A stretch of DNA of 64,000 nucleotides from Pomphorhynchus laevis (lineage: Eukaryota; Acanthocephala; Palaeacanthocephala; Echinorhynchida; Pomphorhynchidae): contig WNNJ02001810.1 of the NCBI GenBank assembly GCA_012934845.2, positions 116,640 through 180,639 of the forward strand, given 5' to 3'. The notes beneath the pieces were generated by a model. It was not told the origin of the DNA. It saw nothing but the letters and a program-made list of their open reading frames with translations, and ran no database searches. The first letter of the stretch is position 1. Every line of letters starts with the position of its first letter. The position numbers were made by a program, and so were the translations under genes. Of this stretch, positions 33,180 through 43,627 are shown piece after piece.

Positions 33180-33765
33180 AGTATTAACTCTACAAAAGAA
33201 TTTTTAGAACAGACAAAAGGAATAAATTTTCAAAATATAAATACGTACGATTTTAGTACGCTTTATACAAATCTAGATTTAGTAGATATTAAAGGAGCGT
33301 TAGTAAAATTAATTAACCCTTTATTCGGAAAAAGATATACATATATATGTTATAATAATTATAACAAAAATTAAAAGTCACTGTTCTATAATGGATAAAA
33401 AGGGTATAAAGGTTGAATCAGATAATAAAACTATACTTATATTATATTGGAATCCTAAATTACATAAAAATCCAATAAAATCTAGGTTTAAATGTAATAA
33501 CATGAATGTAGTGATTTAAATTTAGAAACAATTATTAAAAGTCACTGTTCTATAATGGATAAAAAGGGTATAAAGGTTGAATCAGATAACAAAACTATAC
33601 CTATATGATATTGGAATCTAAAATTACATAAAAATCCAATAAAACCTAGGTTCATATGTAGTGCGTTTAAATGTACATTAAAACCACTTTCCGTCTATAT
33701 GAATAAAATACTTAAAGTAATTAAAGCACACTTCAAAAAATATTGTAGGGTATGAAATGACATAT
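33180..33765 (+). mobile_element. Rearranged PLE RT fragments
   Basis: 33,180-33,360 encodes the RT stretch with TYDFSTLYTNLDLV. It is followed out of order by two direct copies (33,380-33,500 and 33,538-33,660) of the more N-terminal segment containing HCSIMDKKGIKVE. The second continues into the CTLKPL.VYMNKILKVIKAH region. It is a scrambled, decayed copy. Confidence 0.75.
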
Positions 33766-33799
33766 TAATGATTTTTTAACGAATAAAACCTTCCGTAGT

Positions 33800-33975
33800 T
33801 CGTTGTCTCTATGTTACAACACTTAATTCGTTGAATTGTTCTCAATGGACTCGATGCTTCGCCAAAGTAAGTTTGAAGGCAAACCTGAAACGATATCTGC
33901 CGAGTGGAATCACTGGCTACGGTCATTCGAGAATTGCATGGACGAGATGTTGGCCAAAATATAAAGTGTGGTCCG
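33800..33975 (+). mobile_element. Gag-like LTR-retroelement fossil, small fragment
   Basis: One plus-strand frame resembles the central gag region of Ty3/gypsy-type elements (SKFEGKPETISAEWNHWLRS). Only about 130-170 bp is recognisable and no terminal repeats were identified. It is broken and probably old. It overlaps the start of the direct repeat at 33,950. Confidence 0.35.
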
Positions 33976-34055
33976 ACATTGACAATTCTAAATCGCTAAT
34001 AAGATATATCAAATGTGGATGAACCATTGAGTAAATCAGCAGTCTAATAAAATCA
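33950..34055 (+). repeat. ~105-bp direct repeat, copy 2
   Basis: See 32,517-32,623. This copy directly follows the gag-like fragment. Confidence 0.85.
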
Positions 34056-34960
34056 GAGATGTCAGTCATTCTTAAGCCATCTCAAACATGCGTTTTTCAT
34101 ATTTTGAATAAAATGTTCTCCAGTTTATGGATAACTTTGCGTTTCTTTATTAATCAAACTAATGAAATATTGATAAAATTTGATTCGTTTATTTTATTTA
34201 TTATTACGACTTTTTAAGTAGTAAATAAAAATAGATCATTGCCACGACTTATTAGTTTTCAAAGCTATCTCTAATAACATCAGCTTATTTGTAAAAAAGT
34301 ATAAGTACATATACAGAAAGGCAAGGAGCCTTAATCGCAAGTTGACCTTTATTATTTCATCAATCTTTCAGTTTAGTTTTAATAAGGTATCTGGCAATCG
34401 TCGGGGTCAATTCAAATTATGGCAGTAAGATACAGCTTACAGTCAAACACTTTGCTAGTTACGCGTAAACGATGAAATTAATCACAACAAAGAATCAACA
34501 TGCAAGAAAATAAATTAACATTATTTAATAATTGAATTATTATTAATTAAAATAAAATTTTCATTTTAAATTTCAGCATTTAGTATAATAGCTGAGTGAG
34601 ATAAATCGCTTTCTGAAATCTATCTTTGGAATACTCTTTTAATAAATTGACAAGGTTTAAACAAGAATAAATATTATTCCGGCTTAAATCTTTATATATT
34701 TTTATTTATTTTGTATATTAGATCATGAATTCTATCCGAAATCCTGGCAGTTGTTTCATTCTGCACAACCGTGGACCACTGATCTGTTGGTATCCTTGCT
34801 TTTATATATCGATATTATTTTATATATCTTATCAACAAATAAGATATATAAGATATATAAGATAATAAGATATATAAATAAAAATAAAGATAAATAATAA
34901 ATAATTATATAAGATTTTATACAATTTATATTTATATCAAGTTAAAATTTTAAATTGAAA
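34056..34960. other. AT-rich DNA, nothing recognised
   Basis: It contains TATATAAGATATATAAGAT-type simple sequence near 34,840-34,880. No genes. Confidence 0.4.
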
Positions 34961-35860
34961 TTTAAAATAAAAGTCAATTTTTATGAATTGACTCATAAAT
35001 AGCACACGATGTATTTGAATAAGAAATAGATGTCATAAGGAGGAACTGCTATGTTATCAGGTTTTGACCATTATTTTATATTTCGATATTATTTTATACA
35101 TTATCAATAAATCAGATCAGATAACTGATACTACGTATTTTATACGATATATGAATAAAATAAAGATAAAAATTATAAATAATAAATAATTATATACAAT
35201 TTTATATAATTTATAGCTTTTTAAATCAGCGGAATATTATAAAGATTAGATGTCATCAGGAAGAAGTGCTATTGGCGCAGGATGATGTTGGTGTTTGGAT
35301 AGTGGATATCCTTTCATTCATTTGGATAGGAGGATCAAATTAGATAACTGAGTCTACGTATTTTATACGATATATAAATAAAAATAAAGATAAATAATAA
35401 ATAATTATAAGATTTAATACAATTTATATTTATGTCAAGTTAAAAAATTTATATTTTAATATTTATATCAAGTTTATATTTTAAATTGAAATTTAAAATA
35501 AAAACATTTACTAAGAAAATATTGAAATTTAATATAAAAGTCAATTTTTATGAATTGACTAATAATTTCTTTGAAAATAAATTTGATTTTCGTTTGCTGT
35601 GTGCCTGGATGTTGTATTCCGTTTTAACGAACGATCTACTACTACGATTACTAACCAGCATGTCTCTTTATGTATAAAATTCTATCCAATTTATATTTAT
35701 ATCAAGCTAAAATTTAAAGGTTAAATTTATAATAAAAGTCATAACTTTTATGAATTGACTAATCAATAACTGACGATGTATCATAATAAGGATTAGAAGT
35801 CATCAGGAGGAACTTATATCCTAGATTTCAACAAATACTACTCAACAAAATAGCAGCGGA
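34961..35860 (-). repeat. Cluster of partial PLE tails
   Basis: At least three minus-oriented tail fragments occur (near 34,980-35,070, 35,220-35,280 and 35,750-35,850), each with GGATTAGATGTCATCAGGA or a variant. Between them are copies of the terminal motif AACTGAGTCTACGTATT (near 35,350) and a degenerate copy near 35,120. The segment 35,570-35,680 is the inverted partner of 4,390-4,504. Confidence 0.6.
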
Positions 35861-35940
35861 GTCAAATGCGCGCTAATAACTTATTTCCCGTTATGAAATT
35901 TGATTATTTAGTATCTTATTCCTTTCTTAATACAAATTAA

Positions 35941-38460
35941 ATCAGCTAACTGAGTCTACGTATTTAATATAATTATAAAATAAACAAAACATAATAATGC
36001 TAAATCAAAATTTAATAATTAAATAATAAAATTAATAATTGTTTTTAGATTTTCTATAATTTAAATCTAGTTAAAAAATAAAAATAAAAAGTAAAAAATA
36101 AAATTTAAAATAAATGTCATTTTTATGAATTGACTAATAAATAACAGACGTTGTATCAGAATAAGAATTAGAGGTCATCAGGAGGAACTGCTATGCTATC
36201 AGGTTTCGGCCCCTAACTCCTCTACCCAACATAGCAGCGGGGCCAAATACATGCTAATGATGTATTTCCTCTGATAAAACTATCTAGTATCTTATTCTAA
36301 AACAAAGTATATTATTTATTATCCATCCATAAAAATTTGCCACTTAAGAGTTTAAATTTATTCTTTATATTATTGTGTTGATTTATATATTTTACTATTT
36401 TCTGCTTGATGTTATTTTTATAGTAACCTAGTTTAAAATATGTATCTATTAAATTATTTAAATGATTTTGAAGAAAGCCAATATCATTACATATTGTTGC
36501 AATTCTTAAAATTTCATTATTTAATGTATTATATTTTATATTATATGGTATGCATGAATGCTCATGCAAAAAATATGTTTCTTGTAAATTTAAATATGTC
36601 ATCTTTACGGTATAAATTAATAGTAGTTTTAGTTAATGTTAATTTAATGTTCATATCTAGATATACACCTTCTTTATCATTAATATTGGTTTTGTTAAGA
36701 ATAAGGCTTTCTGGATAAATGTGCTCACTAATTGAATAAAAATTATAAGAATTAAATACACATATATCATCAATGTATCGAAACATATATTTCATATATT
36801 TATATTGTTTAGATTTAGTTTTTACACAGTTATGAACAAATTCAATATTCTATAAAGCTTAAAAACAAGTCAGCTATAATTGGCTACTATTACCACCCAT
36901 TGGAACACCTTTTACTTGTCTAAATATAGATGTCCCTACTTTTAAATAATTTTGATTTATCAAAATGTTTAAGGATTCTATTAATTCAATTTTATCCATA
37001 TATTTATATCTATTTGATGGCTTAATTTTTGATAGATAGGCGTTATAATTATTATAACATATATATGTATATCTTTTTCCGAATATAAGGTTAATTAATT
37101 TTACTAACGCTTCTTTAATATCTACTAAATCTAGATTTGTATAAAGCGTACTAAAATCGTATGTATTTATATTTTGAAAATTTATTCCTTTTGTCTGTTC
37201 TAAAATTCTTTTGTAGAATTAATACTGAAATAGTGTTTTATACCAGTATTAATTTCGATTACCTTGCAATATTTTTTAAAGTGTGCTTTAATTACTTTAA
37301 GTATTTTATTCATATAGACAAAAAGTGGTTTTAATGTATATTTGAACGCACTACTAATGAACCTAGGTTTTATTGGATTTTATGTAATTTTGGATTCCAA
37401 TATAATATAGGTACAGTTTTATTATCTAATTCAACCTTTATACCCTTTTTATCCATTATAGAACAGTGACTTGTAATAATTGTTTCAAAACTCAACTCAC
37501 TACGTTCATATGTTGGATTTACATTTAAATCATTAGAATTAACCTCTTTCATTAGTATATCATAACAAAGCTTTTTGCATATGAAGACAAAGTTATTACT
37601 AGCTTTATCAATAGTTGTTATTATATAATTATCCTTTAATTTAGTAAGTTCTTTATACATATCTTTATTAATTTTATCTTTCCTTTTATAATTGTTTGTT
37701 ATTTTCATTTTATTTTTAATTTTATCAAATATATAATCTTTCCAAATGTTAATCTTAGATATATTCGAGCTTTCACTATTAATCAGCTTACTAAAGTAAT
37801 CATTTAGTTATTATATAACGAATTGTAAATTTTATTTTTGTCGTTGTTATTATTTAATCTATATTTATACCCTTTTGATAGCAGTTTCTTAATTCACAAT
37901 TTTCAATAAATTCTAGATTATGGGTACATATATGTTCATTTATTTTATCAAAACTAAGACTTTTACAATTGCATTCTGTTTCCATTAATATTATCGTTAC
38001 ATATTGATTTTAATTCTTTATTATAATTACAAATTTTTCTTCCAAATGGTGGTAGGAGTTTATACCTTATTTTAGGAATATATTTACTTAAATCTGACCC
38101 TATTATTTCTTTAATTTTAAAATTATTTAAAAGTCCGGCTATATTTATGTTATCTATACATTTATTAATGAAGTTTATGGTTAATGTATATTTTCTTTTG
38201 TTATTATTAACATGAATTGTACGATTATAGTATTTTGTATTACAATAACTGTCTATTATACAACTTTGCCTATCATAGTCATTAATTAATTTTTGATTTA
38301 TTGAACATATGATATCTTTAGAAAAACTTCTTATATTTACATAAAGATCCTTTACTTTATTATCTCATAAAAGTTGTTTTAATATTTCTAATTGTTCATT
38401 TATATACATATCTTTTTTAATATTTTTAACTCTATATTCCTTATTCCTTTTATCACAATA
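35941..38460 (-). mobile_element. PLE, long minus-strand copy (linker, RT, tail)
   Basis: Reading the minus strand from 38,460: end of the nuclease-RT linker (DMYINEQLEILKQ, IICSINQKLINDYDRQSC), the region GSDLSKYIPKIRYKLLPP, TIDKASNNFVFICKK, YWNPKLHK, TYDFSTLYTNLDLV, the GVPMGGNSS and YIDDICVFN catalytic blocks, and the C-terminus ending at 36,312. The tail follows to 35,941, ending in AAATACGTAGACTCAGTTAG. The GIY-YIG part is missing (5' truncation). It has several frame breaks, so it is inactive. Confidence 0.85.
36312..37708 (-). pseudogene. PLE reverse transcriptase (broken)
   Basis: Open segments at 37,708-37,370 (KLTKLKD...HCSIMDKKGIKVELDNK, YWNPKLHK), 36,795-36,562 (YMFRYIDDICVFNS, PESLILNKTNINDKEG) and 36,602-36,312 (C-terminus) together cover RT motifs of the Penelope type. 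The motif before the catalytic Asp pair is PMGGNSSP, as in PLE and telomerase-like RTs, not the PQGS of LINEs. The protein would copy its RNA at a nicked target, with the GIY-YIG nuclease of the same polyprotein making the nick. Confidence 0.8.
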
Positions 38461-38495
38461 AATAAGTATATTATTTATTATCCAACCATAAATCG
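38461..38495 (-). repeat. PLE C-terminal/tail sliver joined head-to-tail to the truncated copy
   Basis: On the minus strand, TTTATGGTTGGATAATAAAT then AATATACTT (the coding end plus first tail bases of the family) runs directly into the 5'-truncated copy starting at about 38,460. Confidence 0.65.
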
Positions 38496-38499
38496 GCTA

Positions 38500-39030
38500 G
38501 GTTGCAAACATGAATTGCTAAAATTAGAGGTCCGATTTTGAATTTCAGAATATTAGATTTTTATGATGAAAGCGAAGAGAGAAGTAGATTAAGAGATAAT
38601 TACTGGATGCTACAAAATGTTTCAAAATATAAACTCTTTGCAACTATAATGATAAAAGATTAGAATTATTTCAATATATTTTTCATCAGTAAAAGATATT
38701 TGAAGTAGATTAAAGCGTTGGCATAAAATCAAACAATTGCATGATGTGTGCTCACATGAATAACTACATTCCAAAATTACTAATTATTTAATTGCAACGA
38801 GGAAATTTAAAACAATTTGAGGTTATGTATAGAATTCTAAAAAATATAAAATTTTTAATAGATAGTAGCAACCACGATTATTCCCACATAAGCATATTGA
38901 ACTTGTTATACAAGATATAGATAGGTGCACCAAAAGTAATTTCAAGACTTTGTCGTCTAACATATTGTTTAAATGTAATATTCAAACGTATTTTGATGCG
39001 ATGCAGCTAAGATATATCTCAGTAGACTAA
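38500..39030. other. AT-rich DNA, nothing recognised
   Basis: No supported features. Confidence 0.35.
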
Positions 39031-39039
39031 TGTCGAAGA

Positions 39040-40060
39040 ATACAATGTTTGAATAATGCATACTTTATAATGTATAACAAGTAATTAGTGCAATTATAGA
39101 TTGTAATTGTCGAAAAGATTCTAATTTTAGATATTTTAAATAACAGAATAAATTGTATAGTTTGTGATGTTATAAATAATAATTGTATTGTAAGTAATAC
39201 GACAAACAAATATTTTTCATTAAATATTAATCATAACTGTAACTGCAATACCGCAGGTGTAGTGTATCTAATACAATGTACACGTTAATTGCAATATATA
39301 GGAAAAAAACATATCAAATGTTAAAAACTAGGTTTAGGCAACACATATATAATATACAGCATAATAGTCAAACTATATTTCATAAACATATGAGATTAAT
39401 AGGACATGATATTAAAAACTGTAAATTATTTATTTTAGAACATATTATCGAAGAAAACATATTAATATTAAATCAAAAACTATTAGAAAAAGAAGATTTT
39501 TGGATTAAAACGCTTAATTGCATGTACCCATTAGGATTAAATGACGTGGTACAAGGAATTGGCAGGAGTAGTATAATACATAATAAACAACTATATTATA
39601 ATAATCACGTTAAACGCAAACCAAGAAGTCATGGTGATAAAAGGAATAGGAAAAATAGAGTTAAAAATATTAAAAAAGATATGTATATAAATGAACAATT
39701 AGAAATATTAAAACAACTTTTTAGTGATAATAAGCTAAAAGATCTTTATGTAAATATAAGAAGTTTTTCTAAAGATATCATATGTTCAATAAATCAAAAA
39801 TTATTTAATGACTATGATAGGCAAAGTTGTATAATAGACAGTTATTGTAATGCAAAATACTAAAATCGTACAATAAATGTTAATAATAACAATAGAAAAT
39901 ATACATTAACCATAAACTTCATTAATAAATGTATAGATAACATAAATATAGCCGGACTTTTAAATAATTCTAAAAGTAAAGAAATAACAGGATCAGATTT
40001 AAGTAAATATATTCCTAAAATAAGGTATAAACTGTTGCCGCCACTATGACAACATATTTG
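39040..40060 (+). mobile_element. PLE 5' portion: Cys cluster, GIY-YIG nuclease and linker
   Basis: This is the only 5' half of the family in the window. A Cys-rich stretch (INCIVCDVINNNC, later NHNCNCNTAG) leads into VVYLIQC and QYIGK, the GIY and YIG strands. After a one-base slip in an A-run comes the long 39,276-39,863 frame. The linker then reads on to GSDLSKYIPKIRYKLLPP at about 40,040, where the copy is truncated. The minus-strand copies at 38.4 and 60.1 kb carry the same linker followed by RT, which fixes the domain order as nuclease then RT. Confidence 0.85.
39276..39863 (+). pseudogene. PLE GIY-YIG endonuclease domain and linker
   Basis: The 195-codon frame carries the rest of a GIY-YIG nuclease: the catalytic Arg in KTRFRQHIYNIQ, HKHMRLIGHDIKNCKLFIL, the catalytic Glu in LLEKEDFWIKTLNCMYPLGL, and the final Asn-Asp. 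The nuclease is followed by a basic linker (VKRKPRSHGDKRNRKNRVKN) and a helical segment (INEQLEILKQLFSDNKLKDL). In most animal PLEs this nuclease is C-terminal to the RT; here it is N-terminal. The residues expected for metal binding and catalysis are visible, but the first strand is in a different frame. Confidence 0.8.
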
Positions 40061-40069
40061 TTATCATAA

Positions 40070-40760
40070 ATAACAAATAATGTAATATTTGACTTTAATA
40101 ATATTAAATTGTAATATGTAATAATATATTATTACATATTATAATATGTAATAATATTAAACATTATTACATATTTGTAATAATGTGACGTTAATATAAA
40201 AAACAGAATAAAAATATAAAATGGATTTTGTACTAAATGATTAAAGTTTAGAAAAAATTATTAAAAGTCATTGTTCTATAATGAATAAATAATATTGGTA
40301 TGAGGTATAAATTATAAAAAATAAATTAGAACTTATAAATTATAAATTTATCCTAAAATAAATTTTGAAATCCAAAAATACATAAAAACTCATATGGGGT
40401 GATTTTAGAGTGTAAAATTTACACTCATATAGAGTGTAAAAATCCAATAATCGCAATTTCAATTTTTAAAATCAAGCTTTACGCATTTTCAAAACATTAT
40501 CTAACCAATGAAAGATTATTTATTATCAAAAGTTAAATGTTAACATTTTTCATCATTTACATTGATTTGCTTGCATATTCATTTCCTACTGCTTACTGTT
40601 ATAGCTACTTAGCTAGAAGTAGTTAGTAATAGTAATGGTACTATTACTATTAATAGTAATAGTTCGAAGTAGTAATAGTAGTAACAGTACTATTATACTA
40701 CTTGATAGATCGAAGGTTATCTGATTTAAAGGTTGAAACGATCGGAATTAGAACCAATCA
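40070..40760. other. AT-rich palindromic DNA, PLE sliver and AGT-type microsatellite
   Basis: 40,110-40,150 holds TATGTAATAATA and its inverse as a continuous palindrome. 40,250-40,290 is a sliver of the HCSIMDK-coding PLE region. 40,612-40,705 is an imperfect (AGT)n/(ACT)n tract that is largely self-complementary. Confidence 0.55.
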
Positions 40761-40764
40761 TTAC

Positions 40765-41330
40765 AAGTCACTGTTCTATAATGGATAAAAAGGGTATAAA
40801 GGTTGAATCAGAATATAAAACTATACTTATATTATATTGGAATCCAAAATTACATAAAAATCCAATAAAATCTAGGTTCATATGTAGTGCGTTTAAATGT
40901 ACATAAAAACCACTTTCTGTCTATATGAATAAAATACTTAAAGTAATTAAAGCACACTTTAAAAAATATTGTAATGTAATCGAAATTAATACTGATATAA
41001 AACACTATTTCAGTATTAATTCTACAAAATAATTTTTAGAACAGACAAAAGGAATAAATTTTCAAAATATAAATACGATTTTAGTACGGTTTATACAAAT
41101 CTAGATTTAGTAAATATTAAAGAAGCGTTAGTAAAATTAATTAATCTTATATTCGGAAAAAGATATACATATATATGTTATAATAAAACATATAGAATCC
41201 TTAAATATTTTGATAAATCAAAATTATTTGAAAGTAGGGACATCTTTATTTAGACAAATCAAAGGTGATATAATGGGTGGTAATAGTAGCCCAATTATCA
41301 AATCAGCTAGCTGAGTTGACTTAATATAGC
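40765..41330 (+). mobile_element. PLE RT fragments with internal deletions
   Basis: It runs from the HCSIMDKKGIKVE-coding segment through CSAFKCT, VYMNKILKVIKAH, INTDIKHYFSINST and a TYDFS...YTNLDLV equivalent to about 41,185, then skips to the KVGTSLF...MGGNSSPII block (41,205-41,300). The copy ends at AAATCAGCTAGCTGAGTTGA, a variant of the family's terminal motif in inverted orientation. Confidence 0.75.
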
Positions 41331-41579
41331 TGACTTATTACAATAAAAAAATGTGGCTCAGTTAACATTATACAGACAAAATAATGCCTTAATTATTATG
41401 ATTTCATATTTTACATTTAATTTGAAAGTATATCAAGAAACGCATATTAGCCAGTTTATTACTCCTCACATCCTTGTGTACATCTTATGGAGGGAATTTT
41501 AAGGATCAAGAAATATTTTTAAGATCAAGAAACACATATTTGTTCGTTTTAGGTAAGAATGATTTTGAATTTTAATTGT

Positions 41580-42060
41580 AAGTGAATGCGATTGATTTTG
41601 GCTTTCTTCAAAATCATTTAAATAATTTAATAGATACATATTTTAAACTAGGTTACTATAAAAATAACATCAAGCAGAAAATAGTAAAATATATAAATCA
41701 ACACAATAATATAAAGAATAAATTTAAACTCTTAAGTGGCAAATTTTTATGGATGGATAATAAATAATATACTTTGCATTAGAATAAGATACTAGATAGT
41801 TATTTCAGAGGAAATACATCATTAGCATGTATTTGGCCTCATTGCTATGTTGGGTAGAGGAGTTAGGGGCCGAAACCTAATAGCATAGCAGTTCCTCCTG
41901 ATGACCTCTGATTCTTATTCTGATACAACGTCTGTTATTTATTAGTCAATTTATAAAAATGACGTTTATTTTAAATTTCATTTTTTAACTTGATTTAAAT
42001 TATAGAAAATCTAAAAACAATTATAAATTTTATTATTTAATTATTAAATTTTTTATATAT
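41580..42060 (+). mobile_element. PLE 3' end: C-terminus and complete tail
   Basis: The C-terminal frame is open from 41,582 to 41,767 (GFLQNHLNNLIDTYFKL ... LSGKFLWMDNK). The tail follows with AGAGGAGTTAGGGGCCGAAA, CATAGCAGTTCCTCCTGATG, ACC and the T-rich end. Confidence 0.8.
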
Positions 42061-42244
42061 AAAATAAAAAATAATATATAAACATCAAACGTGAAAATGT
42101 TAAATTATAATGTTAATTCAGAATTAATATACGCCTTCTAGAAGCAATATATCGTTTGTAAATGTTGACAAACAAAAAAGTTTCATCGATAGGCAAAACA
42201 TATTGGAATTCCTTTTATTAACAAATGAAACTCCTTAAGTAATA

Positions 42245-42400
42245 AATTTTAAGAATTGCAACAATTTGTAACGATATTATTTTTCTTCAAAATCATTTAA
42301 ATAATTTAATATATACATATTTTAAACTAGGTTACTATAAAAATAACATCAAGCAGAAAATAGTAAAATATATAAATCAACACAATAATATTATCATTAT
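42245..42400 (+). mobile_element. PLE C-terminal sliver
   Basis: It matches the coding C-terminus from TTTTAAGAATTGCAACAAT to AATCAACACAATAATATTA, then breaks off. Confidence 0.7.
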
Positions 42401-43627
42401 AAAAGATAATTATAATTATATTATCATTGGGTACACAAAAGCGGCTCAATAACGTTTTGTAATCACTGACCAAAAAAGAAATTAGTTTGCTAATAAAAAT
42501 TATACAATATTATTTGTAATACACAATATATAAAACCGATATATATTTAAAATATATTTATTATATTTATATATATCGTTTAAAATATATTTAAACGATA
42601 TATTATTTCTTGAACAAATTGTTGGTGTTTATCTAAATAAGTTTATTTGATAATTCTTTATATTTAATAGAGTCAAATTATCAAGTAATGATGTGTAATG
42701 GTAGAAAACAGTTTTTTAATATTTAGTAACATTTATTGAATAGCATTTATCAATGCTATTAACAAAATATTGCGCTTAAGATAAAATTTTATTGTCAATG
42801 TTTTTATCCCTTTGCTAATAAATAAAGCATATGCTATAAAATATGTTTAGAGGAATACGATGAGTCATTTACATTTTCCGCGTTAATTTACTGTTCAGTT
42901 TAATATTAAAATTTGCCCAAAAATAGTAGTTAATTAAGAAAGAAGCGAATTCTGGATTAAAAAATAAAAATATTAAAATAGACCTGTACGACTGATATGA
43001 TTTCTCCGTCTCTGTGTATTTATAACTATTCGTGTGTATATCATCGTTTTTATCATTTTACCTTCAGAGGTACAATTTAGAAACATCTACAATTCATCTT
43101 CTGCTTTCTCATTGGATGTAATACGTATGTGCTTTTAACAGGCTGAATACACCGTATAGAGAGAGGGAATACAGATCGACAACAACTAGACAGTTTTCTA
43201 ACGCATCGCGTTTTTCTTTTGCTTTAGCTCGACAAAAGCAAAACTAGTATTGCTATTGGTGTGTTCTGTTTGCCTAAATGATGGTGCAAATTATCATTTT
43301 CATCTATAGGTTCTCTTCTGTAGAAAGCCACCGGTAAAGCAAGCAGACCATGTCTAATATGGCGTCTATTTCTATGCAAAAATTACAAATTTACTTACTA
43401 TGAACACTTATCTAATACAATGAATAGATTAAATAGACGTTATTCTTCCTTTTTTGTTTACCAAGGTCGTATTGACTTATTTTTGTTGTAATTTTAGACT
43501 ACAAGCTTGAAATTGGAAGAGGAAGTAAACAAACTTAGTCTTTTAACGGAACTCGCTTTAATTGAATAAAGCAAAACGTTAAGAACTTAATATTTTACTT
43601 AAGAACTTACTTATTTACTTAACTTAC
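42401..43627. other. AT-rich DNA; one palindrome
   Basis: A 14-bp perfect palindrome (ATATATCGTTTAAA, 5-nt loop) lies at 42,571-42,603. No genes were recognised. Confidence 0.45.
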
